A stretch of DNA of 64,000 nt from Bradysia coprophila (GCF_014529535.1 NW_023503302.1:2908706-2972705); one strand, 5' to 3'; shown: positions 25,101 through 37,528, counted from the first letter of the stretch. Notes: generated by a model not told the origin, from the letters alone. Translations and numbers: made by a program.

Positions 25101-28100
25101 GACGGTAATGGCCTGTCATTAACTCCAATATTTTGACGAAATATTTTGAGTTTGAATTTTAATTTTAGAATTTCAAAAAAATGTTGTCTGTGATCTTAGC
25201 GTGTTGCAGTTTATGCCAACCAAAGAGTTTCTGAAAAACTCTGTATTAAATTGGTATTTTGGTAGCGAGCAAATAAATGGGTTGAAGCTAGCGAACAATG
25301 ATCTAGTTTTCCAGTTTTCATGAATTAAAAGAGATCAACGAGATCAAATGAATCTCTAAGCTTACATTTTCATAAAATTCATAATGATGAATCCATCACT
25401 AATCGAAAATAAATGCTAAATAAACTTACCAAGCCTTTAGGATCGAATAAATTCCGTCCGATCAGTTGTAAATCGAGCCCTTCCATTGCCCGCCGTAGAA
25501 TTAAATTTAAGACCTGCAGACTTTCTCTTGTATCCATTGAGACGATGGTGCCGAATTTAATTGTCACTTTGTATGGATTTTTTTCTCGATCTGTCGTTTC
25601 GACCGTTAGTATATCGTGAGGTAGCCGATGTGTTAGATAAACGGAATTTTTTGTGTCGTATAAGTAAGCGCCAAAGAGCTCTCGTTGCGTGTACATCAAG
25701 TATTTTCGTACAGGCGCCAACTCAACTTCCGGTTCGAAGTCAACACGATACATAACCATTTCATAGTTCGGCCGTTGTATCAATTCAAAGTAATTGGCCC
25801 TTAGTCGTATCGGTTCACCGGAACTGCCCTGCTTTTGAGGTGCATCATTTGGCCTTGTTCTTATTATCGCGTAACGATCTCGCTTTTCTCCGTCTCTTTT
25901 CTCGCCTGGGGGTCTACGTCCACTAGCACGAGATGGACCTGCTCCTGCTTCAGTTTGGTGTCTTTTATTAGGACGATCTTGATCCATCGGAGAATGCCCC
26001 ATTCTGGCATCGTCATCCATTGGTCTTTTTCTCGGACCTGCATCATAAGGCGATCCTCCAGATCCGTGTGTTCCGCCAGATCCGTGCGTTCCCCCAGATC
26101 CGTGTGTTCCGCCAGATCCACCAGATCCACTTCGTCTGTCCTATAAAACATTTTTTTATTGAAAACTATGCACTTCCCAAATCTTATCAATTAGTTACTT
26201 CACTTACATATGATCCTTGTCTTTGTCCGCCACCACCATATCCTTGGTTGTTACCTCTTCCATAGCCATAACTTCCACCATTTCCATTTCCATTTCCTCC
26301 GCCGTATGAATCGCCTCCACCGTACTGATCACGTCCTCTACTATTTCCACCATACCGATCACGACCGCCGCCACTACCACCTGAGTAACTTTGGCTTCCA
26401 CCGTTTCCACTGTAACGGTTCCCACCGCGATCTCCGCCATAGCGGTCACCACGACTGCCACCATTGTTACCACCGTAACGATCGCGACCGCCATCCTCAT
26501 ATCCTCCTCCATTTCCACCTCCGACAAAAGGATTTCGTGAACTCTGACCCTAATTGAATTGTTCGGATATTTACACAAACTCTCGCAAAAGGTTTCTGTT
26601 TCAATTACCTGAGAGGACGAGCCATACGATGGTCGATCTGATCTTTCATATCGTCCGCCTTGTTCGCGGCCCTGTAAAACGAAAAGTGAATTTTATTGTA
26701 AATTGCTTTTAGTTCATGTCAGTTTTTCCGAAATGTACGAAACGCGGTTTTGTCATATTTGAATCTGGGTAAATTGGAAAAAGGTTAGATCGTTTGAACA
26801 GTTGAATAGAATCAATTCAAAGAATTTATTAAACACAGAGGTGAGGCTTTTTATTGGTATCAATTAAGCGAATCCAAACGTCATTCAGCGATGTGCCTAA
26901 CAATTTCTAAAATTGATTAGATGGATCAGGTGCTACGAAGTACTACAATTTTCTGATTGTTGAAATTTACGCATGAAAGCACATAATTCAAAGTGGAACA
27001 CAATCTGACATAACATCCTTAACCTGTTACAGACGACAAGCGTATGACCAGTATTATTATCGGGTCTATTACTTCCATTGATCAATTTTTAATCTGTTGA
27101 TTTCAAATCTTGTACTTCAATATTTTTAACACGCATTTTACTATATGAAGGACCATATTGCCCAAAGCTTGTCAATATTTTTGTCGTCGTTATCGATAAC
27201 AGATGAATAACCGTATGTGACAGGTTAAGGAATCAGTAATATTTCGCGTATCAATAAAAACCTTATTAATGAAAGATGAAAGACCAGCTGTTGCAAATTC
27301 AGCACAACAGAGCAATTGATCTAGTGTAAGCAAAACGCAAAAAATGGCATTATCCGAACTATAACTTTGAGTTTGCATGCAGCTGGTGTCCTTCAAAAGA
27401 TGATTCCTCTAATTGATGTCTAATTGTTTGCTTAAGCAAACTTAAGCTCCACAACGTCATCGAAACCCCAAGCTGAGGCTTGGGCCGATTAACAAAATCT
27501 CACAGCTGTCCACTCCGAAAAACGTAAGCGAGTAGAAATACCCCACTTTCGAGTACTTTATAAACATTTTCTGTATTCAGATTCTATTGTTTAAGTATTC
27601 AAAATGTTCTCACGACGATTTAAGCAATGTGAGATAACTAGTTTATTATTTCTTTGAGCCAGTTTATATCTTCAAAAGCGGAAAGAATTCGGTTAACTTA
27701 TCTACATTTCTCATATGAAATGTTTTTTTTTTGCTATCAGATAGGGCTAATGATTTGCTTAGTTTCCGTCCGTATTTTATTGAATGAAAAAACAAATTTC
27801 AATGCTAATGCTAATGTTTGATGTTGTAAGTATAGCCCGGTTGTAAGTCTGTTTATTTAGAGACCATTTATGGAAAATAGAATTTTGTTTGTTTGTGCAA
27901 TTTTATTGCTTTATTTTGCGTTTTAGTGGAACAGTCACGGAAGAGTAACATTCACGCAATTCTGCGTTCTTTCTTTTCTCGAAAATTTAGCTTTACACTT
28001 GAAAATATCTCGGATGATCGAATTAAGTAGTTTTCAACAAAATGAAACAACAATGAAATAAAGAAAATAATTTTGCCCGCATCCGAACTTAAGGCAACAA

Positions 28101-31100
28101 TAAATCATTTGACGAGACCACTCTAATAATACAAATCTCTTAACGATTTTCTAATATCGTTAACAAAAACATCACCATGTAATGGGATACCCATCAGGTT
28201 TGTTTACATTACAGTAATTAAAAGAACAAATAATAAATTTCATTTTTTACGACCTCCCAAACCCTCAAAATACATTGTAAATAAATACTTCGATTCATTT
28301 ATTTAAAAAAAAAAAAAAAAAACGAACGAAATTTTTTAAGACCTAACCATTATAGGAATTACGTGTTGTTGGTCGAACTAATCTCATCACACTACAAACT
28401 GCAGCAATTATAATTTAAATAAATTAAAACTGTGACTGTAACATATTGCTGAGTTGTACATTTGAGTGTCACTATGAGGTCGGCTACAAAAAAAACTGTT
28501 AACCATCTAAGAAAATTTCTACCATTTCAGATAAGAAACGAAATAAAAAATAAGAATCGGAGATGTAATGGATAACATGTGTGGTACTTGAACCGATTGA
28601 AAAACATTGTGCATAGGAGTCAAATTGAAAATTCTGTAATCCTCAGACAGACGCGAATTAGTATAAGTAAGGAAAATTAAATTTCTGAGAGTTTAAGTTG
28701 AAGTAAGTTAGAAAGACGTTATCTCAGTTTTTCGAGATATAACAACACAGCACGTAATTCTAGTCATATTCTAAAGAAACTTATATCTGAGATTGTAAAA
28801 ATTTGTCGAAAACAACGCCAACAACAATAACTAAGTGAAATATCTCTGTCCGCACTTTGTCCCACATTTTTTTTTTCTTTAGTTGTTAAGCAAAATTCAA
28901 TACATCATGGTCATAAATTTGGTTTTTCTTTCTTTTTTGATGCAACGGCAGGGGTTGGCCAAAGGATAGTACTGATTTTCGAAGGGCAAAAAATGCAATA
29001 AAATTATTGCCGGCAACAATCCGTACAGAATTTACTTAACGTTGAATACAAAAACAAAAATAGTTTATGTGACATAAAATGCTGCAATAATGTATCGGCA
29101 AAATAATGAAATTTATGTTTAGTCGACGCAATATTACCCAAATGTTTCGTTGGAAAAGTTTCAGGGGATCATGCATACACATTTTGCATTGTTGTTGAAT
29201 TGACGCTTGATATAATGATAACAATTCGTTCGTTTGCAGCTTTTATATTAAAATATATTATAAATTATAAATAATCTAAATAATATATTTTTATTAAATT
29301 GAGAAGTTTTTTAAAGGACGTCAGCAATTTGTGATTTTTATTGATTCGGAGACGAAAGTTGGTTATAAATTGATTTGAAGTATGACTTGTGCTGTATTGT
29401 AGTCCTTTACCTGTGAATTTGTAAATTGTATTTATAATAGCTAGTTGCTAAATAAATGATTATCTTATCTTATCTTATCTTATACGTATAGTTTAATTAG
29501 CCTAAAATATACTATACATGGACACGTTTCGTTCAAATGTATATGATGTTGGTATAGTCCCTACACTGCACGATTCTGTTTAAATTTCTTTTTGAATGAA
29601 AAACTTTATGTATACAATTCGCCATATGTAGTTTACATTATACTCATCCGCTTTATGCGTTCATACATATAATAACGCGATGTATACATTCAGGATTACT
29701 ACATTTCCTGATGCTCATACGTAACATTGTTGCGTGTGCGAATTCATGCTGTCTGATCTGATTCAATGTCGTTATGCGCGAACTTTCCACACAGTTACAT
29801 GCGTCCGTTAAACAATCGACAGATGAAGTTAGGTATAATTTCACAAACGACTTCATGATGTCGCAAAAAAAATCCAAACAAAATTAAATGAAATAGTTAT
29901 TTGTTTACCAAGGAGATTATAACGTTTTCCATGTGTTGGTGGTGTGATTAACCGTTTTTCTTCGCGGAACAAAAAAAAAGTGACAAATTGGGGAGAGAAC
30001 ATAAATAAAATGTCATTGACGTTGCTGTGGATGAAATTGTCATTGGTTGGGTTGTCAAAGTTCGTGTTTTCAGTTACTTGGAACAAACCTATTGCAATAG
30101 CAGTAGATTACATTGGCTGCTGCGAAAAAAATAACATGAGGCAACAGTTTTGTGATAAATAGCTATTTTGTTATTTTGGCATAAAACGTTGTATGAATCT
30201 CGGTGCGAAGTGTCATAATTATACATCTAGAGCCTAATAAAGGACTTCGCACTCAATGTCATAAATAACTATTATGTACACCAAATTTACAGACGTCAAT
30301 TTACGGACTTTGGCTTAATAGTTATTTATCTACCAAGGTAGGTATGAAGGTATTTTTTCGCACTAGATGTCGATTGTCGACCCGAGGCGAAGCCGAGGTC
30401 GACAAGACGGCGTGTGCGAAAAAATACCGACATACCTACCGTGGTAGATACAACGTTTTTCGCAATTTCGGGCCATAATCACCTTTCCAATGCAAAACAT
30501 GTCCTACATTTTGTTCCAAAGTTCTTGTGCATACAGAAATTCATTTGGACGATCAAGAAGGCTGCATTATTATAATACACATTGCAATGTGATGGAAAGA
30601 GACGCGTTGAATGAAATCGAGTAGTCAATGCTTAGTATATATACGCTTCAACAATACGTTCGGTATAATTGTGTGACTCTATAGCCGAATGGCTATAGTC
30701 GCTGCTTTGTGTTCAAAAAGCTTTTGGTGTCGGGGGTTCAATTTCTGATCAATGCAAGATTTTTAGCCCCGTACGAAGTACGAAGGGGCTTATAGGATTA
30801 CGATGCCGTGTGTAATTGATGGAATTCGAAGCAGACGGTAAGGGCAAAGTGTTTGCCTATGTTCATAGATGACGAATCCACAATAAAAATTTTGGCCGTC
30901 TGTCCGTCCGTCTGTCACGTCGATATCTTGAGTAAATCAAATCCGATTTCAAATTTTTTTTTCCCTGAAAGATAGTCAAAATAGTGAGGCTAAGTTCGAA
31001 GATGGGCGATTTTATGTCGACCCCTCCCGAGCTGGGGCCCCATTAAGTGATTTAACGTTTTCCGAAGATATCTCTGGCCATTTAAAGGCTACACTTGTAA

Positions 31101-34100
31101 GTGATACGTCAAATGAAAGGTATTTACAATAGCGATCGACGAAAAAAAAAGTTTTTAGAAATTGGATGACCGACTCGTGAGTTAGACCCCTTGGTGTAAA
31201 CTAGGTACAGGGCGGCAAGCCGTTTTTGCTTGTAGGCTGGCCAAATTTGAACGGATTTAGATAGATTTTGCTTTATTAGATAGGTATTGACCGTACCAAT
31301 CCGGGAAAAAAAAAGTTTATGAAATTCGGTTTACCGGAGCGTGAGCTAGGTCTCTTGGAGTGAGCTTATATGTGGCTACTCGGCCGTACATGATTTTTTT
31401 TTTGTTTGAAAGGTACTAACGAATGTAAAGCAGCAAACGCTCCGACTGTTCTGACGGCTCGTTATTTATAGGTTCTGTAGCGTCCGAAACGAAACGTTTG
31501 ATATCGCACTGTATCCAGGAATACAGTGAAATAAATACCTTCAAAACGACATTAAATGGATGCATGGAAAGGTGATGATTATGGACCGGAATTGCGAAAT
31601 AGTTATGAAACTCTATTTAGCTTAGGTAACAGTTGTTTCGACAAATGTAAAGTTTCGAAAAACAGGTCCTCGAAAACTTGCGATTGCGTTTGTGGGTATC
31701 ACAAACTGGTTTCCGAATTAATACATTATGTAGTCATGTCTTCTAGTTCAGTGCCTGTCCGATTAGAAGGTTGATTATCACAAATTGATTCACATTCACG
31801 TAACATTAACCGAAATTATTCTGCAATATTAGGCAATAAAATCGTTTCGCTTAACATCGCTTCACATCATGGAAAAATGGTTTTTTTTTGTATCAATTTC
31901 TTTTCTTTCTAAATACAAAATGCCAGCGCTTTACAATTTGAATTTTTACCTGCATCGTCAATGGGGATTTTTTCGTCTACGACATGTGCACTGTCAGTGT
32001 GGTCAACGAAAGCAGATAAAGAAAGTGGAAAAATTTAAATTACAATCAACATGTGCCGAGGCCGAGGGGTTAAGCTAATACCGGTATTTTATGCACTCAT
32101 TTTTTCTGTAAATTTTTATGGATAAGATCATAGCAACGGAAAAGGATAATAAAATACAGAAAGCGTTTCAGCAACATTTAACATAAGTTTGTTTAGCGAT
32201 AAATAGAAATATTTATAGCATCCCAATAAATCCACTCGAACTACGTATTGTTATTATAGTCTGTTGAGATAAACAGCTCACGTTATTTGTTTTTAGGACA
32301 CCAGGACCGTATACCTTGAATGGAGTTGTTCAGTTCCCTATATTAACCTCATAATCAGGACGTAAGATAACAATAGTTACTTAAAAAACGTTTTTTTTGG
32401 CGAATGTGGACTGTTGCTAAACCGAAGGCAAAGGTTGCATGATGCAACCAGATTTTTTCTCACTTTAGGTATTTTTTTCCTTCTATTCCATTGTGACACA
32501 AAAAAAAAATGTCAGTGGGGGAGACCCCTAACATTTTGTTTTTAGTTTTTTCGATCCATTTTACACCTCCAAAAAATCGTAGAAGTTTCTCATAAGACAA
32601 CGTTGGTTGGGGAGAGATGAAGTTATTTTTTTCTTACTCTAAAACCATCGTGATCTCATAAGAAACTTCTACGATTTTTTGGAGGTGTAAAACACTACTC
32701 TCCCCTTGATACGCACAATCCGAGAGGGTTGCGAAAGGCATAAAAAAATATTTTTGTAATTCACATAGTGGCAAATATAAATTGGTGTTTCATGTATCGG
32801 GGACGAGAACGGGAGTTTTGCATTGTCTCAACTTTTCGGTCATTTACATGAAATAGTTATTTACGTATCTGAGCGCTTAAATTACGAGAAAAATTCCGAA
32901 ATTTATGACCAAGGTATGAAAAGTAATGTGTGTATCAGGCTTGGCCAGCGGGAAGTCAAATTACTCTTAGAACTATCGGAGAATTTAGGTCCTTCGGGGT
33001 TTCCTCTACCTTATGGTCAATCTACACAATATACTCCAGTTGTAACTGTAACACGTACAACACGAAACACAGTCAGATGTTTGTATGAACAGAATGGTTT
33101 AACAAAATTTCATTAAATTAATTTTTCAATTCTAATTAAGTTCAGTGCAGTCGTTTGTTTGTTGTTTTTATTATGACTGCGGTTGAGTCTGTATTAATTA
33201 GACCCGTACGAAGTACTGGGGTCTTATAGGTTTACGCATACGTTTGTAACACGTCGAATTGGACTCCCTGAGTAAGGGGAAACCTATTGTGGTTGTCCAG
33301 AGATGCCAAATCAGCAAGAAAAAAAATGTCCGTCTGTCTGTCTGTCTGTCTGCACGATAACTTGAATAAAACGCATCCGATTTTGAAAATTCTTTTTTTC
33401 CCCGTTTGGTAATGTCAAAAGACAGGCTAAGTTCGAAGATGAGTGATTTTGGATCGACCCCTCCTGAGCTGGGGCCCAATAAGTGCTTTACGGTTTTTCG
33501 AAGATATCTCCGGACATTTAAACGCTATACTCGTAAATGATACATCGAATGAAAGATATTTACAATACCGATCGACAAAAAAAAAGTTTATGGAAATCGG
33601 ATGACCGACTTGTGAGTTAGACCCCTTGATGTGAAACAGGCACAGGGCGGCAAGCAGTTTTTGCTTGTAGGTCGGCCAAATTTGAACATATTTCGTTCGT
33701 TTTAGCTTTATTAGATAGGTATTGATCCAATCAGGAAAAAAACAAGTTTATGAAATTATGTTCTCCGGAGCGTGAGCTAGGTCTCTTGGAGTGAGCTCTT
33801 ATCTGGCTACTCGGCCGTACAGTGAACGTGGAGTATTTTGTCAATATCTCGAGTAAATTTTGACCGAATTTCATGATTTTTTTTTTGTTTGAAAGGTATT
33901 AACGAATGTAAAGCGTCGGTACTATTTTCGGTTTCCTAACAAAATGGCTGCCGGCGGCCATATTGGATTTTAGTAAAATTGAAGTATCTTGGGGAAAATG
34001 GTTCTTAGAGAGTTTCTGTTAACATAGAAGTAATCGGTTATGTGTGGAGGTTTTAGGAATCCCGTATGTGGACTTCTATATATATCTATATACAGCTATA

Positions 34101-37100
34101 TTGAGCAAGATACAGGCATGTAGAGCTATATAATAGCAAATTCATTTGTGGAATGTTTATTTATTGTGAAATAGAGGTAAATATAGCGGTATATAGCTGT
34201 TTAAATAGGAATTTATGAAATTTGACTTCGTACGGAGCTGTCTATATTGCCTCCGGCAATTTATTTGTTGATGATAGCAAGGCAAAGAGTGCGCGTTCAC
34301 CTACTTGTAGATGAACAACTATCCTTAAAAAAAAAAGGAAAGAGTGGATAATGCAAGTGATTTTGAAGCGCGAATAGCTTTTCAGCAAAGTAGAGAATGA
34401 AGTAAGAGAAATGAAAGAGTTTCACATTAAAGGCTTTTGATACGAATAGGTGTTTCGTACGGGTCGGCGTTAGCTATGTTTTTTGTGAAATTTTGATGAC
34501 AAAGTGTGAACAGAGGATAATTATTCTGCTGTGAAATTGAAAGTTCTACTGACAATAATTTGATGGTAAATTTCATATTAATTTCCTATCAGAAAATGTA
34601 ATAAATGCCTCGTCTCAACTGGAAGAGTGGTTAATAGTATTAGTTCCGAGGTTCCAAGTTGTATATTTGATAAGTGGGGTGTTACAGCCCGACCCGAAGG
34701 GGAGGGCTGTATTCCCCACTTGTCAAATATACAACTTGGAACCTCGTAAGTACAATGCTTTACGTGATTAGGCAATGTAATGATAATGAAACATGCCGTA
34801 ACACGTAAAAGAATTGAACAATCTGTAATTGGGTAATTGGAATACAGGTGAAGTTGAATGTGCCGTTTATGAAAGGGAACGATTCTTTAGTAGAAATTTT
34901 CTTTTCTTTTTGTATTTATCAAGCTCTGATGAATTAACTTTCAGGAAGATATTTCCGAAATAAGTATCAGTCCACATAATTTGTCGATTTTTTTGAGTAA
35001 TTACCTCGCAAAATATTCTTTACGAGAAATTATTTAAGTTAGCCCACGGCTGTCCTCAACGAAGATAAAGTTTTTTGAAAATGTACCCACAAAATGACTT
35101 CAGATCTGAGTTCTGGGACCTAAATAGAGATCAAAACCACTTTACTTAGTCTTCACCTAGATCCTTCCCCATGTCGAATTCGAAGAAAGCGATTTTCTCC
35201 ATTCCCGACTATTCTGAAAACGACGAAAAAAAATTGTTGCTTAATGGCGTTTTTATATTTTTTATCGATGAAGACCGTTATTCTGAGCAAAAAATTGTTC
35301 TACGGCAAGTCAGTAAAATTTTTCGCTTTTTGTGGGTACATTTTCAAAAAACTTTATCTTCGTTGAGGACAGCCGTGAGCCTGGGAGCGCATTATCCAGT
35401 TGCTCACTAAAATCCATGATCCCAAATTAATAACTGAATAATTACAATTAAGTTGAAATCCGCTCGATTCTTAATCTCTGTGCTATACTTCGTACGAGGA
35501 AAAAAATTTGGCGCGAAACGTTGCGCATGTCACGATAATAAAAAAGTGGAAATTGTTGTGTTTGAAATTCTTTGTAGTAAAGCATAGCCAATTGTAAACT
35601 TCACTTCACATGTATACAAACAACGATGTAGTGATTCATTCAACATACATACGAGAATGAGTGCTTAAAAATATGCAGATTTGGGATTTCTATGCACAAT
35701 ATAGCAGATAATTAACGAAAAATGCAAGCTACTGAAGAGTGAGAAATGTATAACTGTGAACGATGAATCTATATAGTGGCACTATATGTGCTGTATGATG
35801 GATAAAATGCAATTATTTTGCAACGAATACAACTGGCATGAAAATTCGCTTTCCTGGCAAAATTGTGCGGCACAAAGACACCTTTTTCATATAACATATT
35901 TGCACCACGAGAATATCAATTGCTGGACGTGCTCGACATTTAACTCGATACAAATTGGTTTAACCGGGGCTTTCGACCGTAACTGAAAAAAACATTTCGG
36001 AATATGGTTGACAACTTATCGGAACGCCTTTTGCCACTATGAAGACGAGTGATCATTGCGCACTAAAGAACTAAAGCTGTGGTTTTCCGTTGCTAATTTA
36101 AATGTTGTTCACAATACGTCTCAAAATTGTATTAACCGTTTTGCAAACACGATTTTCATTTGAAATCATTTCTGAAACGAGTGCCCATTAAAATCGGAAA
36201 TCTTCACCTCTCCCCGCATTTTTTTTACATCTTGAATAAGTTGTCGGGAACCCTTTTTTCGTTTGAGTGAATTGTAAGCTAACACAAGTACGTTTGGCAT
36301 ATGAAGGCCGGTCGCGAAAAATATCGACAGGTTACTGACGTAGGAAACTTTGCGTATCTATGCCAGATGTTTTGCCTTAAGAACACAAAAACAATTTAAA
36401 TTCATACAAATACAGAACACCTTAAAACAAAATTTTAGAAGCAAAGAACCAGGAATATTTGGTAGTCACTTGTAGACTCGCCAAGTATTTGCCATTAAAT
36501 TAAAATTAAAAATTGGTAACCCAGCAATATTCAATAATATAATAATAATTTGAAAAACGAATCTAGAAACAAAATCTTGCGACAAATCGTCAAATTTTTG
36601 TAGAGAAAAAATTGATTTCAACACTCAAAGGTCACTTGTTCATTTTTGAAGATAAAAAAATGTTTCTGCCTAATCATGTTACCCTTGCCTTTCATCAAGC
36701 ATGCAGTTTAAGTGATAATAATTTACAGTTATGTTGCCGCCATTTGATTTAAAAAAAAAAAATTGATCGAATGACACGATTGGTGAGAATGTGTGCATTA
36801 CCTAGTTAGGATACCATATGTTTGAACATAATAAAGAAAAATTTTCGACCAACGGGAAGTTAAGGAACTTGTGTACTGAACACAATGTACAAGGTCACTA
36901 AATATTTGTAAGAAAAAAATTAGCAAAACTTACGGATCTGTCTCGCTCGTTTCGGTCATCCCGTGAGCGCTGCAAAAAAGAAAGAAGAAAAAACCATATT
37001 ATTGGAAAATACTTTCAAAATCATGGAAGCAAAAGAATAATTGCCACACGACTATTGCTGTCAACAATTTAGTTACACTTACATAGCCATGATAGCCTTT

Positions 37101-37130
37101 CTGTTCAGGACGATTGTTATCTCCGTCCAT
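22172..37130 (-). CDS. piwi-like: Piwi-clade Argonaute protein A (11 exons, 1019 aa)
   Basis: Germline piRNA-guided silencing protein. Exons in transcript order: 37130-37083, 36969-36934, 26671-26609, 26549-26208, 26140-25430, 24711-24239, 24182-23979, 23912-23727, 23656-23549, 23123-22500, 22436-22172; all joins keep frame with GT-AG borders. ATG 37130-37128 opens [16 protein letters not shown]. Residues 17-200 are disordered and RG/GY-rich, with GRDRYGG and THGSGG repeats (likely methyl-arginine/Tudor docking sites). PAZ is near 400-540 ([17 protein letters not shown]), MID near 640-780 (PTQIIVQKT), PIWI to the end. Catalytic Asp788, Asp861 (RDGVGDGQ) and His994 are present; the glutamate-finger position is Asp829. 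The C-terminus LYFL is typical. Aub versus Piwi cannot be assigned with confidence. Intron 26672-36933 is huge and TE-filled. Confidence 0.93.
26047..26126 (-). repeat. Coding minisatellite, THGSGG units in Piwi A
   Basis: Near-identical 18-bp units (GGATCTGGCGGAACACAC on the coding strand) occur about three times in the exon 25430-26140 and encode repeated Thr-His-Gly-Ser-Gly-Gly. They lie in the disordered N-terminal region, right after the RGG-rich exon. Copy number is likely to vary between individuals. Confidence 0.8.
26672..29280. other. Piwi A long intron, acceptor-proximal part
   Basis: The first part (by plus coordinate) of the 10,262-bp intron 26672-36933. It is AT-rich with a long poly-A run at about 28304-28322. 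No exon with support was found here, and the exons on either side join in frame (phase 0) without it. Confidence 0.5.
29281..29482 (+). repeat. Probable non-LTR retrotransposon 3' end with (TTATC)n tail
   Basis: A short AT-rich tract ends in GCTAAATAAATGA followed by at least four TTATC units (29460-29482). Short simple-repeat tails after AATAAA-like words are typical of some non-LTR elements. No coding part remains. A similar AAATAAATGAAATGAAATA end occurs near 59300. Confidence 0.4.
30327..30450. repeat. Foldback F1 with GAA-capped centre
   Basis: The left arm 30327-30363 (TATCTACCAAGGTAGGTATG start) pairs with the right arm 30414-30450 with a few mismatches. Between them lies a second, inner palindrome GTCGAC...GTCGAC around CGAGGCGAAGCCGAGG, itself a mini-hairpin with a GAA loop. 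It forms one end of element E copy 1; the 50.9-kb copy of E keeps only the first half. Confidence 0.8.
30765..31463 (+). repeat. Dispersed repeat R, copy 3 (internally deleted)
   Basis: Starts with AGCCCCGTACGAAGTACGAA like copy 1 and ends with the same GACTGTTCTGACGGCTCGTT. About 540 bp of copy 1 (roughly 7455-7945) are missing, with the join at the short word AGCAG(C). The insertion site is defined by the empty relative at 50883-51370. Internal deletion with intact ends is typical of mobile non-autonomous derivatives. Confidence 0.8.
32559..32692. repeat. Foldback, 32-bp perfect inverted arms
   Basis: Left arm 32559-32590 begins TTTTACACCTCCAAAAAATC. The right arm 32661-32692 is its exact reverse complement, with a 70-bp spacer. 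A small MITE-like element inside the long Piwi A intron; no clear target duplication. Confidence 0.8.
32823..33116 (+). other. Unassigned 97-codon open frame
   Basis: An open frame with mixed composition (for example [18 protein letters not shown]) inside the long Piwi A intron and on the opposite strand. No domain recognised, no splice partner found, and it is bounded by repeats. Could be a transposon scrap or chance; listed because it is one of the few intronic frames with a protein-like composition. Confidence 0.15.
33200..34268 (+). repeat. Dispersed repeat R, copy 4 (3'-truncated)
   Basis: Begins AGACCCGTACGAAGTACTGG, then GTCTGTCTGTCTGTCTG (33331 onward), and follows copy 1 up to the GCCTCCGGCAATTT landmark (about 34250). 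It includes the TATATACAGCTATATTGAGC block but lacks the terminal CTCCGACTGTTCTGA segment. Lies in the long Piwi A intron in the opposite orientation to the gene. Confidence 0.75.
34647..34746. repeat. Foldback F2 with nested GAA-capped hairpin
   Basis: The arms 34647-34679 and 34714-34746 are 33 bp long with one mismatch (left arm starts CGAGGTTCCAAGTTGTATAT). The 34-bp centre carries its own stem, ACAGCCC/GGGCTGT, enclosing CCCGAAGGG. A hairpin inside a hairpin, as in F1 and F3. Confidence 0.85.
35041..35381. mobile_element. MITE with perfect 50-bp terminal inverted repeats
   Basis: The terminal inverted repeats 35045-35094 and 35328-35377 (CACGGCTGTCCTCAACGAAG start) are identical over 50 bp. 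They are bordered by the direct repeat AGCC (35041-35044 and 35378-35381), a probable 4-bp target duplication. The 233-bp interior has no transposase. Perfect arms suggest recent insertion into the Piwi A intron or arm homogenisation. The superfamily cannot be assigned. Confidence 0.8.
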
Positions 37131-37438
37131 GTTTCGTTTCTATTTTAATTTCGCACTACGTACATAATCACGTCGACAGGAATGAAGCTTCTATCTACTT
37201 GTCACAACAATGTATCCCATGAAAGATTCACTTTTTTTATTATACTTCTTCTTCTTCTTTTATCCCCTCCAATGACATTCTTTACGAAATAATCCACACT
37301 CACACATTATCAGTGTTAACTGTTATGAGTGCGTTCTTCTCGTTGGAATTCGAAATTTTTACCGATTCGTTTGAAAGTTTGATATACGAAACTGAATAAA
37401 TTAAAGAATGGCTTTTGCATTAGTACATTATGTCCGAG

Positions 37439-37528
37439 GTTCAAATTTTTATTTTGACGAGTGGAGACGTTATGGTACGACCCGAAGGGGAGGGATGTAT
37501 TCTCACTCGTCAAAATAAAAATTCGAAC
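37439..37528. repeat. Foldback F3 with GAA-capped centre
   Basis: The arms 37439-37463 and 37504-37528 are 25 bp with one mismatch (GTTCAAATTTTTATTTTGAC start). The 40-bp centre contains GACCCGAAGGGGAGGG, nearly identical to the centre of F2 although the arms are unrelated. Lies about 300 bp upstream of the Piwi A start codon. Confidence 0.8.

Larger units (their letters stand above)
30172..31610 (+). repeat. Dispersed element E, copy 1, split by an inserted R copy
   Basis: Matches, in reverse orientation, the sequence at 50883-51370. Shared landmarks are the GGTAGGTATGAAGGTATTTT end, ACACATTGCAATGTGATG, ACGTTCGGTATAATTGTGTG, GTGAAATAAATACCTTC and ATGGATGCATGGAAAGGTGA. Repeat R (30765-31463) sits between AGATTTTT and ATTTATA, which are contiguous in the 50.9-kb copy. 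E is therefore an older repeat into which R inserted. A degraded third relative covers about 38025-38345. No protein recognised. Confidence 0.75.

Noticed and set aside
25835-26557. Plus-strand His/Arg-rich and minus-strand Val/Met-rich frames over the Piwi A N-terminal exons
   Set aside because: They are out-of-frame readings of Gly-rich RGG/GY repeat codons. The correct frame joins through introns to the rest of Piwi A.
30682-30760. tRNA-like segment (AGCCGAATGGC, then GGGGGTTCAATTTC) suggesting a tRNA or tRNA-derived SINE
   Set aside because: It has A-box-like and B-box-like words, but no acceptor stem pairs and the anticodon arm does not fold. The related copy at about 51120-51180 has lost both boxes. 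At most it is a tRNA-derived scrap inside element E.
31556-31774. Open frame [18 protein letters not shown]...
   Set aside because: Its first half is the end of element E (it matches 50883-50950 in reverse), so the frame comes from a repeat and not from a gene.
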